Origin: Marsupella aquatica
Lineage: Eukaryota > Marchantiophyta
Assembly (NCBI GenBank): GCA_973895155.1
Contig: OZ316894.1
Coordinates: 372,001-436,000, forward strand
Direction: 5' to 3'
Length of the DNA stretch: 64,000 nt
Numbering within the stretch: position 1 is the first letter of the stretch; every line of letters begins with the position of its first letter. Below, piece by piece: positions 1 to 11,901 of this stretch. The notes below the pieces were generated by a model that saw only the letters and a list, made by a program, of their open reading frames with translations, had not been told where the DNA came from and did not search any database. The translations under genes and the position numbers were made by a program.

Positions 1-1420
1 AAATCCCTGGTTTAGGAGGAATCCTAGGGTTACTGATAACTTGGAAGCCTCGGCCATTGTTTGGGTAGGGGTATGCAGTTCTACCTGCTAAGTTACGTGG
101 ACCCACCATTGAAATCTGATACGCCGAATCAGGAGGGTCTTCAAAGAAATACTCCGTGGACTCCGCTTCAGGTCCCGGGTTGTCGACATCATCAAATTTC
201 ACCTGGTGAACTCGGTTCTTCCATCTTGGGCATTCTTGCACGACATGCCCAGATTGGAAGCACTTTGAACACCACGCATGGGCTCGGATCTCAGATGGTT
301 TCTTCTTCTCCACCGGCTTTTCCGCGAGATGTACTGACAGTGCTTTGAGACGATCCGTGATTTCGTTAAGCTTGTCTGCTTTGGCAGTCTTTGGATCGAG
401 TATCGTTCTTCGAGTATGGGATTTGAGTTTCCCCTCCTTCTTAACCCGCCTTTTCTTCTTCTTGCTCCGGCTCTCACTTTCCAAATCACTTTCTGATGAG
501 CTGGAGGTGGAGGACCCGCTGTTCGAAGTTGAATCCGAACTAGATTCCGTCTCCGAACTGGACGAGGTCGAACGATGTTTCTTCTTCTTCTTGCGTTTCT
601 TCTTCTTCTCGTCATCTGATTCGGAGTCACTGTCACTGAAGGTCTCGTACTTGCCCTTCTTGCGGCGTGCCCGCTGGCTTCGCTGGGAGTTATATGTGGA
701 CTCCCGGTAGGTTTCGGCGCACGCTATGGCCGCTTGCATTGAAATTGGATTGTTCTGGCGCACCCAGAATTGCATATTCGTGGGCAAACCATGGAGGAAC
801 CATGTAAGCTGGAGTGCGTCACCCGGCCTGGGCCGTATCTTGGCAGCAAGTTTCTGAAACTTCTGGATGAACTTTCGCAGGGACTCATTTTTTCCCATGC
901 GAAGCTGGCCAATCTTTAATAAAGAGCGCTGCTCGGATCCAATAGCACAAAATTCTTGCAACAACGCAGCTTGGAATTGTGCCCATGTAATCCCGGGTGG
1001 CAACGAGTTGTACCATGGACGAGCTTCTCCCCACATCACTCCGGGGAGGATGGTTAGCTTAATGGCGTCTTCCCCGTTAGCCTTAGTAGTGGCTTCAAAC
1101 TCATCCAACCATTCATCCGGATCATCCCCATGACGCCCTTTGAAAGGTCGATAATGAAACCGCAATCATTGCGATATTTGCGGAGGAGCTTGGGCAGCGC
1201 GGGCCATCGGTGGGGTGGCTGCCATAGGTGGTGGCGGTGGTGGCGCAGGAACCGCAGCAGGACCGGTCGAACCGGACCCCAAAGGTCCCGGTGGTATGTT
1301 CATTCGTCAGGGCGATTGCGAGTCCTCCGAGCCAGAAGAGTCGGAGCTTGTTGGGGTCGCACTTTCTCGTTCGCTGGTCAATCTCCTCAAGTAAGCTGCT
1401 TGAGAACGAGTGACAGGCAT
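1..1420 (-). pseudogene. Ty3/gypsy gag (family G1), 3' end outside window
   Basis: Read on the minus strand from an ATG at 1420 (start MPVTRSQAAYLRRL), this frame runs off the window at base 1. It holds a retrotransposon gag domain (DDPDEWLDEF, GEARPWYNSL), then a Lys/Ser/Glu-rich tract, then a CX2CX4HX4C zinc knuckle (CSKCFQSGHVVQEC). The gag domain aligns by eye with the better preserved G2 gag at 60854-63847. Two in-frame TGA codons (1307-1309 and 1166-1168) break it, so this copy is probably dead. Gag would form the nucleocapsid particle and the knuckle would bind the element RNA. It lies just downstream of a PBS and a 4-kb LTR. Confidence 0.8.
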
Positions 1421-1510
1421 TTACTCGTGTAAATGCAATGGTTAGTACTAGGGCTTGGTGTATTCTGCCCAGGCGAATACGCACATGTCTCCCCTCTACG
1501 GTATGTAGAG

Positions 1511-1535
1511 TGCCCCCTCCATCTAGCGCCAAAAA
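1511..1535 (-). other. Primer-binding site of G1 element
   Basis: The minus strand reads TTTTTGGCGCTAGATGG followed by a G-rich stretch. The same block lies just after the LTR end in both G2 elements (60785-60809 and 45531-45555). TGGCG-type binding sites are common in plant gypsy elements. Here a spacer of about 9 bases separates it from the LTR end at 1545. Confidence 0.7.
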
Positions 1536-4500
1536 CAAAGGCTATGTCACGTCGTTGGCGTTGGCCTTAACTCGGGCTTCGACTTAGACGGGCACATTCT
1601 TCGTAACAATGAGGGTTCGGGCAGGGAGGGAAGCACGTAATGCACCTAATTCGTGTAAACTAGCGCTAAGTGCGCCTACTATTAGATACGGACACATCCT
1701 AGGTATGGTTTGTGTTCCGCCGCCAGAACGTACCTTAGTCGATAGCAGGATCGACCCCGGCTTAAGGGCTTCTAAACCTTCATGCTGTCCGCCTTCGATC
1801 CAGATTTGATAATACAGGTCCTCAACCCGTGCTCGCAACCACTTACCCGCAAGCTGCACCCCGTGCACGACTCGGGTAGTGCGTTCGGCCCGGCGTTGTC
1901 GCCTATACACAAGATTCACACTTACACATACACGCACAAGCATACAATCTCGATTTACACGAAGGAAGTAGTGGGAAAGGATTTTACTACAAAGGGGACA
2001 TATGCGTACACTTGATTGACCCGACAGCCCTGGAGTGAACAGGTTCAAGGCCGAGGGTGTACACTACAACGGAGCCCGGCTCCGCACTCGCCCAGCGAGC
2101 TTAGTCCTACCCCCTCCCCTTGATACTCTTCCACTCCCAGAGGTCGGGACTCCTCGCACATACCGCGGATGTCCAAGTTGAAACTAAAAACCCCCCCCTT
2201 GCCTCTACCGAGGGGTGCACTAAATACTACGGCCGAGGAATGGGGTGGCCTCCCCGTTCGAAGATTTGCTAACTGAGGTCCTAACTAAGCTGACTGTCAG
2301 GCCGAAAAATGGCTGTGTCTTATTAGAAGATACTAATCTACGCAGGCTGGACAGCATGGCAGTGTTGCTGTAACTAAGGCAGGTGCCTGTCCCAATAGCC
2401 TGACTTAGCTATTCCTAACCCTACTCTAATCCTACTCTGCCGCTAATGTCTGGCATGCTTGCCAGAGCCGCCAGAGTGGGAGCGGTCATCCCGCTGCCTG
2501 CGAAGTCTGTCGTTGTCCGTCTTGAGGAGCTGGACTTGGTCCAGCAGAGATTCGTTCTCTCGCTTCGCCGCGTCCATCTCCTCCGCTGCCTCCTGGCATG
2601 CCTCCTCCAGCTGCTGGGCGTCGCTCGTCAGCTTGCCCACCAACTGGTCCTGCTTCTCGGCTTCAGTTTGAAGCCGCGCTACTTCGGCTTGTAGCGTGGC
2701 TATCTCCGCAGTGTCCCGCTGGGCCCGTTCCTCGGCCTCCTCCAGGTCCTTCTGCCAGATGACAGTTTGATTCTTCAAACTCTCAATCTGGGACCGGAGC
2801 CGTAAAATCTCGGCCTCGTTCCCAGCATTGGCCTGTTCGGCTAGGGTGGTAAGGGCGTGCGCCTTTGCTAACAACTCATCGGCGGCTACAACCTTGGGTC
2901 GTAGTTGCAGAAGCTCAGCCTCTTGAGCCGCCACCTCGTCCTTCAAGTATACGGACTCTACCCGGTACCGCTCTATCCTCTGAAGGGCCTCTGACTGGGC
3001 CCGACCTGCCTTTACTGTGGCAACCAACTCTTGATTGAAGAAACAGGCTACCTTCCGGGCCATGAACTCCCCGGTATCCCGGGCAATCTGATGAGAGAAA
3101 TCTCCCAAAAGCCCGTTCAGAAATGTACCCGGTACGAAGAGTTCCGGGTGGTCCAGGTTATGCCTATCCGGATTCGGGCACGGGCAGACGTCAGCACGTG
3201 CGGGCGCCGGGGTAGTGACATCCAGCACTGGAGACGTAGTGTTGGAAGGGGCTGGAGTGTCCTCCTCCAGCAACGTTCGGTCCTCAGGAATAACCTCCGA
3301 TGGGTCTTCGGGCAGCCCGGGCTCGGGTAGGGCCTCCGCGGTCCTGACTTCTGTACTTGGCCCGGCCTGGTTGATCATATCTACGGCTGCGGATACCGAC
3401 CCATTCGGTACCTCCTCGGCCTCGGCTACAGCTACCTGTGGGGGTGGGTGGGTGAAGCGTGCGTGGCCGTTGGACTTTGGGCCTCGGGTTGGGGCCATCT
3501 CTCCAAGGCCGGGAAAACCCACCTAGCTGGAACCAGCTTAGTTACGTTGACACGGGGAAGGGTTTGTCGATCAAACCGGGCGTACCACTCAAGAATGATC
3601 TCGATGTGGCTTGCAAAATATGCCTTTCCGCCGATGTATAACGTCTTTCTTCGCCGCTCCATCTCTTCATGGAATTTCTTAGCGAAGTACGATGCCCACC
3701 TCCTAGGTCGATAGTTCTCGACCTGGATAACCTGGGCAGCGGAGATCTCACCCCGGGGTTCCATCATGTGGAGGACGTACCATTGGAACTCCAGTCGCTC
3801 GGCTATCTCGGGGATGAGGCAAGTCCTCATCACGAACCCGTTGTCCACTGCTCCGTCGGCGGGAAAACCCGAGGATTGGTACTTGGCTCCCTTGCCCCCG
3901 GGAGCCCGTGACTCGACGCGGTAATCACCTTCGGGTAACCCGAAGATCAACTTGAGCCTTTCTTTCGTGAGGGACATATTCCTTCCCCGCAACCGAGTCT
4001 GCTGACGGGCCTCATCATAATTCTTGACGAATTCCGTCATATCATCCCCGTAGTACCTGCAAGTGTTCTAGGGAAGAGAGGCGAGGTGCTCGAATCCCTG
4101 AGTTTTCAGGTACACCGCATGCTTGGGATGGAGGATGTTTTTATGCACGTTTTCCCCCATGCGGTGCATTGTCACCTTGGCCGCGGCTACCGTGGCCATG
4201 GGTAACCCGGATGCAGCAGCGGCCTCCTTCCTCTTCTTTCCCCGTGACTGGCTCGGGGAGGGTGACACCTCCCCATCCTCTCGATCGGGTATAGGTAATG
4301 CTATCGTCGTTAGCATTGGTGCTGGGGCGGCCACGGTCACCGCGTTGTCTACTGGAGCCACTCTTCGGGGCCGCCTGAGCAAAGGGAGGGTCGCCTCATC
4401 ATCGTCGCTAAGGTCCACAACGTTGATGACGGAGCGCAACTGCACCGGCGGGACGATCGGTGGTGGGGGTTGGCTAGACTAAGGCTGAGCTTGAGCCTGA

Positions 4501-4877
4501 GGCCGAGGCCGAGGCTGAAGCTGAGCCTGAGCCGGTGTTGGCGCGGGCACGGGTATGGGGTCGACTGGCCTGGCGCCGGTGGTTGAGGGTCTAGTTCCCA
4601 TGAAGTTCTGCAGGTGCTGGTAGAGTAGCTCCGAAGCAAGTACAGACGGCCTTGTCGCACGGGTAGTGCTGGACGCGTTGTTGATGTTAGCCTGGACCCG
4701 AGTAGGGATGTGGTCGAAGTGATGCCGTTGCAAGTCGATTGTGCCCGGGATACTGAAGACTTCGTCTGGAAGTCAAAGCAAAGCTTCCCAGAACCCGATA
4801 TATTTGTCTCCGTCGAAGAAATACCCTGCTACCTCCGCTGGTCGGTAAAGCTCGTTCTGAAACGGGTAGCCAAAGTT

Positions 4878-4894
4878 AAAGATACAATGGTGTC
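4878..4894. repeat. LINE target-site duplication, left copy
   Basis: AAAGATACAATGGTGTC occurs here and at 6190-6206, exactly flanking the LINE fragment. The flanks also match the uninterrupted LTR at 47280-47330. Confidence 0.9.
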
Positions 4895-6189
4895 CAGCGT
4901 ACACAGGGCTTTAATACTTGGCCTTCGGCACACACAGAGTTCACTGTGGAAATCTGTGGGAGGCTTGGGATACGGGTGATTGCTGACTGCTAGAATGCTG
5001 AGGCGCACCAATGGAAGGACTTTTCTGGCAGATGGTGTTTGCTTCGAGGGTGGGCGCTGGCTCACAGGGACAGATGCCATCAGTTTCTACTTGTGATTGG
5101 CAGGGGACGCTGCTGCAATGGTGGGCTGGTGCCGGGTGCTCGTTGTTGGCGTTGGCTTGAGATGGGGGTTCCACTGAAGAGGTTCACAATTCCTAACAAA
5201 CACGCGTACCAACTTCTAAGACCTAAGGGCTCGGACTACCAAAGATGGAACAGAATTTGGCTCACCAACTGGACGGAGGAGGTATGGGGTAAGAGATGGC
5301 GCGCTCTGTGGGGTTCGGACCTGTCCACTAGAGGAAAAACCTTTCTATGGCGAATCATTGCTGGTGGCCTGTTTACGGGAGCAAGGGCCCTTACTATTGG
5401 TGCAAGTGATGGTATCTGTCGGCTATGCCCTGGGAGGCTTGAAAGTATTCCTCATCTGTTCGTCCAATGTGTGCATGCTGCTGAGTGCTGGAGACTATGC
5501 TGTGACTGCTGCCTGGGAGTTATGTTTGCACCTGGGCAGGATCTTCTGGACAAGGTGGTGGCCTCATTTGGTCGCAGTCCATTGAGGGTGGCTCGTCTAT
5601 TCCTACTGTTTCAAATTGTGTGGATGATTTGGCTGGGACGTAACACACAGATGTTCAAGGAACTTGGGCGCAGATCCTTTGATGTAAGATTGGTTCTTTC
5701 TGAGACGGTTTTGCACCTGCATGGGGCCTCTCTACGCTTCCTGTCAGGCAGTAAACACATTCGGCTTCTTAGGGCTAAAGAATTAATTGAAATGGAACAG
5801 AGGCGCTGGTTGGTGCGTAGAGATGGACATGTGACTTCGGGCTGATGATGCTTAGAGTAGGTTAGGCTCTTTGATTGGTGTTGTGGCTCTGGTGGGCTTG
5901 GGTTGGGCTCAACTGTGCGGCTCTGTTTTTTGCTTTTGGGGCTTGCCCTTGTGTTATGGCTTCAGGCCTTTTGGTTGCTCATGGATCTGGCTCTCGCTGT
6001 CGTTGACTGGCTGGCTGGGGTTGGGCTCTTTACCGGGGCCGTATATGATGTCTGGGCGAGCCCTGTTTTAGGGGTGCCCTGCTAGCCTCCTGTGGGCGTT
6101 GTCCTTTTGTGCGTGCTTGTGCTGTTTGCTTCCCCCGCCGTGGGGTTTTCACGGGTTATTTCTATAAAAGTTTGAAAAAATTTCCAAGG
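4895..6189 (+). mobile_element. 5'-truncated LINE (non-LTR retrotransposon) fragment
   Basis: A 1295-bp insertion bounded by a perfect 17-bp duplication interrupts the G1 LTR. The plus-strand reading (best frame 5039-5845) encodes a zf-RVT type tail: GKTFLWRIIAGGLF then CRLCPGRLESIPHLFVQC. This is the zinc-binding region found after the reverse transcriptase in plant LINEs. No RT palm motif remains, so it is a typical 5'-truncated insertion. The 3' end is A-rich (TATAAAAGTTTGAAAAAA) without a long poly(A). Confidence 0.85.
5039..5845 (+). pseudogene. LINE ORF2 C-terminus (zf-RVT domain)
   Basis: A 268-codon frame covers only the region downstream of a LINE reverse transcriptase. The conserved zf-RVT core (W-R-I then CxxC...HLF.QC...W) lies near residues 105-145, followed by helical sequence with WMIWLGRNTQMF. 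The catalytic parts are lost to 5' truncation, so the fragment cannot act as a polymerase. The upstream boundary is the insertion site at 4895. Confidence 0.75.
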
Positions 6190-6206
6190 AAAGATACAAT
6201 GGTGTC
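6190..6206. repeat. LINE target-site duplication, right copy
   Basis: Identical to 4878-4894 over 17 bases, after which the G1 LTR resumes. Confidence 0.9.
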
Positions 6207-6456
6207 GTATTGCTAGGCGGATGGCTCTCTCGTACTCGCGTTCAATTTCGTATCGGCGCGGGTTGGCGTGTTCCAATGAGTCGGCCAAGTGTCTTCCGGT
6301 AGACAGGAACTGCGTCCAGAATCGTAGGGCCGAACTGGAGAGGATCGTGTGCGACATTCAGAGGAGGAAGCAGTGACGACTAAGAGGGGGGGAGAGAGCT
6401 AGGGTCGAAGCTGGCGCGTGGACTGAATGACTGGTGCACTTGCAAAGGATCAGCCC

Positions 6457-6465
6457 CCTTTTATA
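6457..6465 (-). promoter_or_regulatory. TATA box in G1 LTR
   Basis: The minus strand reads TATAAAAGG about 100 bases before the LTR ORF start at 6357. The same box is at 47025-47033 in the solo LTR. Transcription from here would put the LTR ORF first on the element RNA. Confidence 0.6.
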
Positions 6466-6841
6466 CCCTGAGAGCTCGTCGATCGCCCGAAGCCTCCTCG
6501 TTGCTTATAGGCCGAACCTCTCACGCTTGCAGTGTACCAGCCACTCCGCCGGTCCGAGTCAGCGTGTGACAGTGCCCGCCTCCCGAAGTTCGTTATACGG
6601 ACCCGAGGGGGAGGGGCAGGGGGGCCCATTACACGATCGCAACCTGGTCGTGCGAATAGCGACGCGCCGCCAGCCCGAACATGAATTCCCGTTTATTGAC
6701 TAATGATTCCCTACTCATAATGGCTACCTAAATACTGTCGTTATGCTAATGATAGCGGCCTAAGATACTCCTAAAGCGCGTGCCAAGCATGGTTTAGACG
6801 GAATCACTCATTACCCGCCGTACCGGCGGCGTCACAGTCAC

Positions 6842-7925
6842 CCGGGCCTCAACATGTTTCATAAAATCATTAAAGACTCCACGGGTATACCAAACCAGGT
6901 ACACCCCACGTCAATGAAAGGCCCGTGCCTAGCATGTTCCCAAGGCAAACTCACAATTAGGCCATCACCACCTACGACAAAAAATAGGATCTGCATCTTC
7001 CTTAAAGGATCCACGCTGATGTATGTGGCCCAATCGATCCCCCAAGTGCCCGCATCCTTGCACATATCACAAAATTAAAAGCCCAATTCCCAAACAATCC
7101 AATAAAAATCCTCAGAGTTGACAATGCAGGAGAATTTACATCTAAACCTTCGACGACTTCTGCCCATGTGCAGGAATTGACGCTCAATACCTGGTCCCAT
7201 ACGTACACTTCCAAAATGGAATAGCCCAATCATTAATTAAGCGGCTACAGATGATAGCTTGCCCCTCCTTATGCAGACGAGCTTACCCGCATGAGGACAT
7301 GCCATACTGCATGCCACTGCACTGCTCCATTACATACCATCTGCTTTTTAACACCAATACACCTCACCACATGGCACACGGGACAATCCCAAATGTATCC
7401 CACCTACAAACCTTTGGATCCCAAGTGTTGGTACCAATAATGGGCCATAAGAGAACTAAATTGGGACCACAACGGTAGAACTTTAGGCATCTACATCGGC
7501 TTTGACTCTACTACCATCATAAGATATTTAGAACCGACCACAGCTGATATCTCCAAGGCTAGATTTGCATATGCCACTTTTTTGAGGATATCTTCCCTAC
7601 CTTGAGTGCAACGCAGGATGAACCAGCAAAGATTGCTGCCACCAAACTCCAATGGCAGACAAAATCCAAGTTTTGGAACGACCCATGGACCAGCCAAACG
7701 GACATGGAAGTCCAACAAATGATACACTTAATGAGGATAATGGAGCAACTACCAGACTCATTTGCAAACTCCACAAAAGTGACAAGGTCACACCTACCAG
7801 CAGCGAATACTCCATCTCGAATAGATATCACAAGCAAGCAAGCTACAATGCAAGCACCAAAAGCTAAACGCGGTCGCCCACCAGGCTCAAGTGATAAGCA
7901 ACCAAGACAACGGAGGTCTGCACCT
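6842..7925 (+). pseudogene. Degenerate Ty1/copia pol relic
   Basis: Broken plus-strand frames match the copia at 14194-19685. MFHKIIKDSTGIPNQVHP parallels its GAG-pre-integrase block MYHKILKNTTGIPQGVHP, CLACSQGKL parallels CIPCAQGKL, and AKRGRPPGSSDKQ parallels AKRCRPPGSKDSR. The relic spans pre-integrase through the integrase tail and stops before reverse transcriptase. The G1 LTR begins immediately to its left, so G1 probably inserted into this older copy. Many frameshifts; no function expected. Confidence 0.7.
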
Positions 7926-7928
7926 CCT

Positions 7929-8034
7929 TGTCGTGTGGACACACATCCATACACAACTCACATTGCGGCACACCATGTAAACAAAGAAAAGATAATCACA
8001 CGACATACAACACATATACACCAAAATCCATAAC
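7929..8034. repeat. 106-bp direct repeat, left copy
   Basis: Starts TGTCGTGTGGACACACATCC and ends CCAAAATCCATAAC. A close copy lies at 8416-8521. The ~380 bp between them contains no ORF I can support. The pair could be LTRs of a tiny TRIM-type element, but I find no matching target duplication. Confidence 0.7.
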
Positions 8035-8415
8035 AATCTCTTGCAAAATGGAACCCCGCCGCAAGGTATCACTAAGTCGAGCCAAACTCACCCGCTAGCC
8101 ATGCGGGACTCCAAGTCTATACACATAGCAGAACCCTGCTAATGTCGCTCTACATGCCAACCGATATACAATCTCTCTCTCTCACCATAGCCACACTCAC
8201 ATGAGCTCTACTAGTGTTGGGAGGCTCAACTTGGAACAATGAGGAGCTAATCCTCATGCTCCAAGGTATACCCCCATGGCACAAAGGGTATGGTAACTTG
8301 GGTGAACAGGTCATCCCTACCAGGTGACCTACTATACCAGGTCATCCTCCCAAACTCACAATACACCATGTGCAACCAACAAAGTTGCAACCCAAATGCA
8401 ACATGGAGTGACAAT

Positions 8416-8521
8416 TGTCGTGCGGACACACATCCAGACACAACTCACATCGCGGCACACCATGTAAACAAGGAAAAGATAATCACACGACACACAACAC
8501 ATGTACGCCAAAATCCATAAC
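8416..8521. repeat. 106-bp direct repeat, right copy
   Basis: Close copy of 7929-8034, differing at a handful of positions. From 8522 to 8696 I see nothing beyond anonymous sequence. Confidence 0.7.
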
Positions 8522-8696
8522 CGCCCCCCTAGCTGGTGGTTAGGCCCCGCTAACTACAGCTAGCCCTAAAACTAAAAGGAAGTATACACCTTTTGGGTAC
8601 ACAAATCAAGAGGTCGGGTGCAAAGAAGCCTCATTGTTAATCGCTTGCCTACGATTTATACTACCTAATAAGTTTTATGCTAACTAAAGCCAATCT

Positions 8697-9023
8697 CTAT
8701 CTACAATTGGGACACAACCACCGTCCTTCAGGGACTGAATCAAGAGGTGGCGTCAAGCACGCCAAGTGCCAACCTCTTGAGCAACCATCACAAATCAACA
8801 TGGTTGCAGCTCCTCGGGTGGATTCACACAACATACACCGTAAGCCTACAGGGATCACTGCTAGACTAGGATATATGCTATCATCAATGTTTGGAAGGTG
8901 ACAAGGTGCATAGTTGTGCACATGATCCTTCCAAACCATACCATCATGACCTTCTAAAACCAGAATGCGTGATGGCAAAACCTTCTGCACTTGTAGAATA
9001 GTACGTCGGGCAGTGACATCCAA
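8697..9023 (-). pseudogene. Integrase C-terminal tail with PHD finger
   Basis: This is the last piece of the gypsy pol above. After an integrase-tail-like stretch (VLEGHDGMVWKDHVHNYAP) it carries a full PHD zinc finger: CMLCES, nine residues, CDGCSRGWHLAC, then WLCPNC. The spacing is CX2C...CX2CX4HX2C...CX2C. PHD fingers bind histone H3 tails. Many gypsy integrases end in a chromodomain, so a PHD here may be an alternative chromatin-targeting module. The reading frame ends right after the last cysteine pair. Confidence 0.8.
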
Positions 9024-11461
9024 TTAAAGTAGTAGGTGCTGTCTGTTGCAGATACACATAGTCTCTAGAATGACATCGCCTGATGCTAGGGCGATATCCT
9101 CCTCCCTGAATAGTGGCATACCTCAATGTATCTCGATGTTGTGCAATAGCTAAGTTCTCAAACGCCATGGGCATCACTCTCCAAAACAATTCCGTCCGTT
9201 GAGAACAAGCTCGCATCCACATATCAGGGTCATCCAATTGCAACACTTCACAAACTTCCCGTCAAATGGCTGCTGGCAACATTGACTCCCTACCATAGAG
9301 CAACAAATATGGAGAAAAGGATGCAAGAGATGCTTGCCTACTGAAGCGATATCCCATCTCTAACCATGGTAGTTGCATATCCCAATCACTCATGTGACCC
9401 TTCTGCAAGCCATACTTCTGCAAGCCTCTCTTCACTGTCTGGACAACTCTCTCTACCAATCCATCTGCCTTTGGATGATCCCTAGACATTGTATGGTGTC
9501 AATCAATGCTTGATCACACAAGGCCTGAAAATCTCCATGAAACTCAGTCCCCTAGTCAGTCAAAACCTTAGCAGGAGCACCAAAATGGCTCAATACACGG
9601 TCCAAAAAGGTATAGGCAACTCCTTCACTACCCTTATCTGGCAATGTAACCAACTCAATCCATTTAGAAAAGTGCTCCACCATCACTAAGGCATAACGGT
9701 TGTGAGGTCTAGTCAATGGTAAGGGTCCAACAAAATCTAAACTCCAACGATATCCCAAGCCCATGATTGGCAAGGGATGCAGCTGCGGGGTAGGAGCATT
9801 AAATGATGCTCTCACTCTGTCACACACAGTACACCGTGCCACAAACTATTGCATCTTAGCATGCATTCCAGACCACCAATACTGGGTCTGGAGTAAGTTG
9901 TATGTTCGCTTCACTCCAAAATATCCAAGCTCTTTATGATCATGTTGCACCAATCGTGTGCGCTGGGATAGAGGAGGTACCAACCGCACCCTGCCATCAT
10001 CCCAAACTCTCAATAGGTGAGATCCTTCCCACCTAAACCTCTTAGCTTGTTGTAGGATCCGATCTCTCTCCTTGGCAGTTACCATGCCTGGCATGCTGTC
10101 CGTGCGCAGATACATCATAACATCTGCATCATCATGAATATCATGTCCAGTAAACTCCTCACTAGAAATCTTTGGATCCACAAAGTCTGCAATGGGCCTC
10201 TCCAATGATGCCACTGCACCGAGACCATCCACACTTTGCAACAAACACAAATAAGCAGAAGCATGCCAACCTGGCACCATCTCCTCGTTGGCCTCATCAT
10301 GTCAACGTGCTCTTGTCAAATCCCTCTGGCTCGGGCAGGGATTGCGACTCAATCCATCAGCATCCTGATGTAAGTGACCAGGTCTATGCAAGACCTCAAA
10401 ATCATACTCCTGAAGTATGAGTGCCCAACAAGCAAGCTTACCAGTAAGCTTGTCTGACTCCATCAACCATTTGAGTGGTTGGTGATCTATAATAAGAGTG
10501 AAGGGATTACCAAACAAGTAACATAAAAATGAGCCAATGCCCACATTGCCGCCAAGCATTCTTCCTCATAGGAGCCATACTTTGATTTTGCAGTGTTATT
10601 CGATCGACTGGCATATGCTACCACAAACTCCCTTCCCTCATCATCCTGCTGAGTGAGCACTGCTCCAAGTCCCAGCATGCTCCAATCAGTATGCAACCTG
10701 AATGGACGCCCCTTGATAGGTCTCCTCAAGATGGGCGCTGATGTGAGCTTCTCCTTCAACTGATGGAAAGCTCTTTCCTGGTCAGCACCCCACTGCCACT
10801 CATGGTCTAGTCTCGTAAGTAATGTCAAAGGTTTTGCAATTGCACTGAATCCTTTCACATACCTACGGTAGAAGCTTGCAAGCCCCCAAAATGCTCGGAC
10901 TCTACTCACACCTGTAGGCTGAGGGATGCCAGCAATTGCCTCCATCTTTGTCTGTTGCACACCCAATCCACCTGGATAAATGGTATGCCCTAAATATGCA
11001 ATCTGGTCATGGAAGAACTTGCATTTGCCAGGATGCAGCTTCAGTCCATATTCTCTGAGCCGCTCAAACACATGCTGCAAATGCACAACATGCTCCTCCA
11101 CAGTGTCACTATAGATAATAATGTCATCGATATAACATTTGGCAAAATCCAGGTCTGCCAAAATCCGATCCATGACCCTTTGAAACTCAGTTGGCGCATT
11201 CTTCAATCCAAACGGTAAGAATAGCCATTGATACAACACATTCTTCCCATGAGCATCAATCCCCCAGAATGTTGTCTTCTGCCTGTCACCAATCCTGATA
11301 GGCAGTTGGTGATATCCAACCTTGAGATCCAATGTGCTAAACACTCTCGCATGCCCAATGGCATCAAATATTTCCTCTAGTGTGGGCATGGCATACCTGT
11401 CAAACTTAGTCTGCCGATTAATTGGACGATAGTCTCCACACATCTTTCTGGTGGATTGCAT
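8697..11461 (-). pseudogene. Ty3/gypsy pol relic (RT, RNase H, integrase, PHD)
   Basis: Minus-strand order is that of gypsy pol. Reverse transcriptase lies at 11461-10487 (FSTLDLKVGYHQL, LPFGLKNAPTEFQ, active-site YIDDIIIYS). RNase H continues to about 10302 (FRLHTDWSMLGLGAVLTQQ, TLIIDHQPLKWLM). The integrase zinc region and core follow at 10280-9262 (KELGYFGVKRTYNLL, CTVCDRV, WSLDFVGPLP, FGAPAKVLTD, HPKADGLVERVVQTVKR). The integrase C-terminal part and a PHD finger end at 8697. Several stops and shifts break it. Gag, protease and both LTRs are missing. Confidence 0.85.
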
Positions 11462-11742
11462 GATTGAGGACTACCAAAGGAGGCAAAAAGTCTCCAGTCC
11501 TTTCACTAATCTAAAGGACTGCCAACAACCAAGATTAGCACATCTTAGGTAAAAAAGGCTTCATGACACACTTCCACAAATGTTGGGCACACTTCCAAGA
11601 GGTAAGGACTTCCAAAAAGTGTGGACACACTTCCAAAAGACTTGGCATGCAAGATCTAACCTTTCAATCTCAACTACTCAATCCTAGCCATCAAGGGATA
11701 TATGGCACATTCAGTGCTCATGGACTCCTATTAAGTGCTCAT
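11462..11742. other. Non-coding stretch between gypsy relic and element O
   Basis: No supported gene. It contains short direct repeats (CACACTTCCA motifs near 11575-11640) and two copies of AGTGCTCAT (11713-11721 and 11734-11742); the second abuts the proposed terminus of element O. Confidence 0.4.
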
Positions 11743-11901
11743 GGGGGTTTGTATGGTGCGAGGAAACAGGAGAAATTGACAGCGAGGTTAATGTTTGCTA
11801 GCGAGGTAAAACTAATGGTCAGAGTGGCAGATTGGGAGGATAGTGAGGTTTCTACAATAGAAATGAATCTTTTTTCCAGAATGGGATCATTCCATTCTAT
11901 G

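Larger units (their letters stand above)
2443..6357 (-). pseudogene. LTR-encoded PMD-like coiled-coil protein (G1), broken
   Basis: This is the counterpart of the long ORF in the solo LTR (47133-49769). Its start (MSHTILSSSALRFW) is at 6357. The LINE interrupts it at 4877-6190, and the remainder continues in pieces at 4733-4479, 4445-4068, 4040-3432 and 3522-2443. The order is an N-terminal globular part, a Pro/Gln-rich linker, a SUMO-interacting-like motif (NVVDLSDDDE), a domain with LIFGLPEGDYRVES and WYARFDRQTLPRVNV, and a C-terminal coiled coil of about 250 residues. The middle domain resembles plant mobile domain proteins only by pattern. Function is unknown. Confidence 0.7.
1545..6836 (-). 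mobile_element. G1 5' LTR (about 3.98 kb) split by a LINE
   Basis: On the minus strand the unit starts TGTGACGCCGCC at 6836 and ends GACGTGACA at 1545, giving TG...CA termini. Removing the LINE and its target duplication (1312 bp) leaves about 3980 bp. That matches the 3990-bp G1 solo LTR at 46678-50667, which has the same ends. The PBS and gag follow directly, so this is the 5' LTR and not an internal region. About 0.9 kb at its 3' side (1545-2442) is non-coding and keeps a splice-donor-like GGGTAAGT that is also present in the solo LTR. Confidence 0.85.

Noticed and set aside
7929-8521. TRIM element bounded by 106-bp repeats
   Set aside because: Repeat pair is real, but no matching target duplication and no convincing PBS/PPT were found, so only the repeats are reported.
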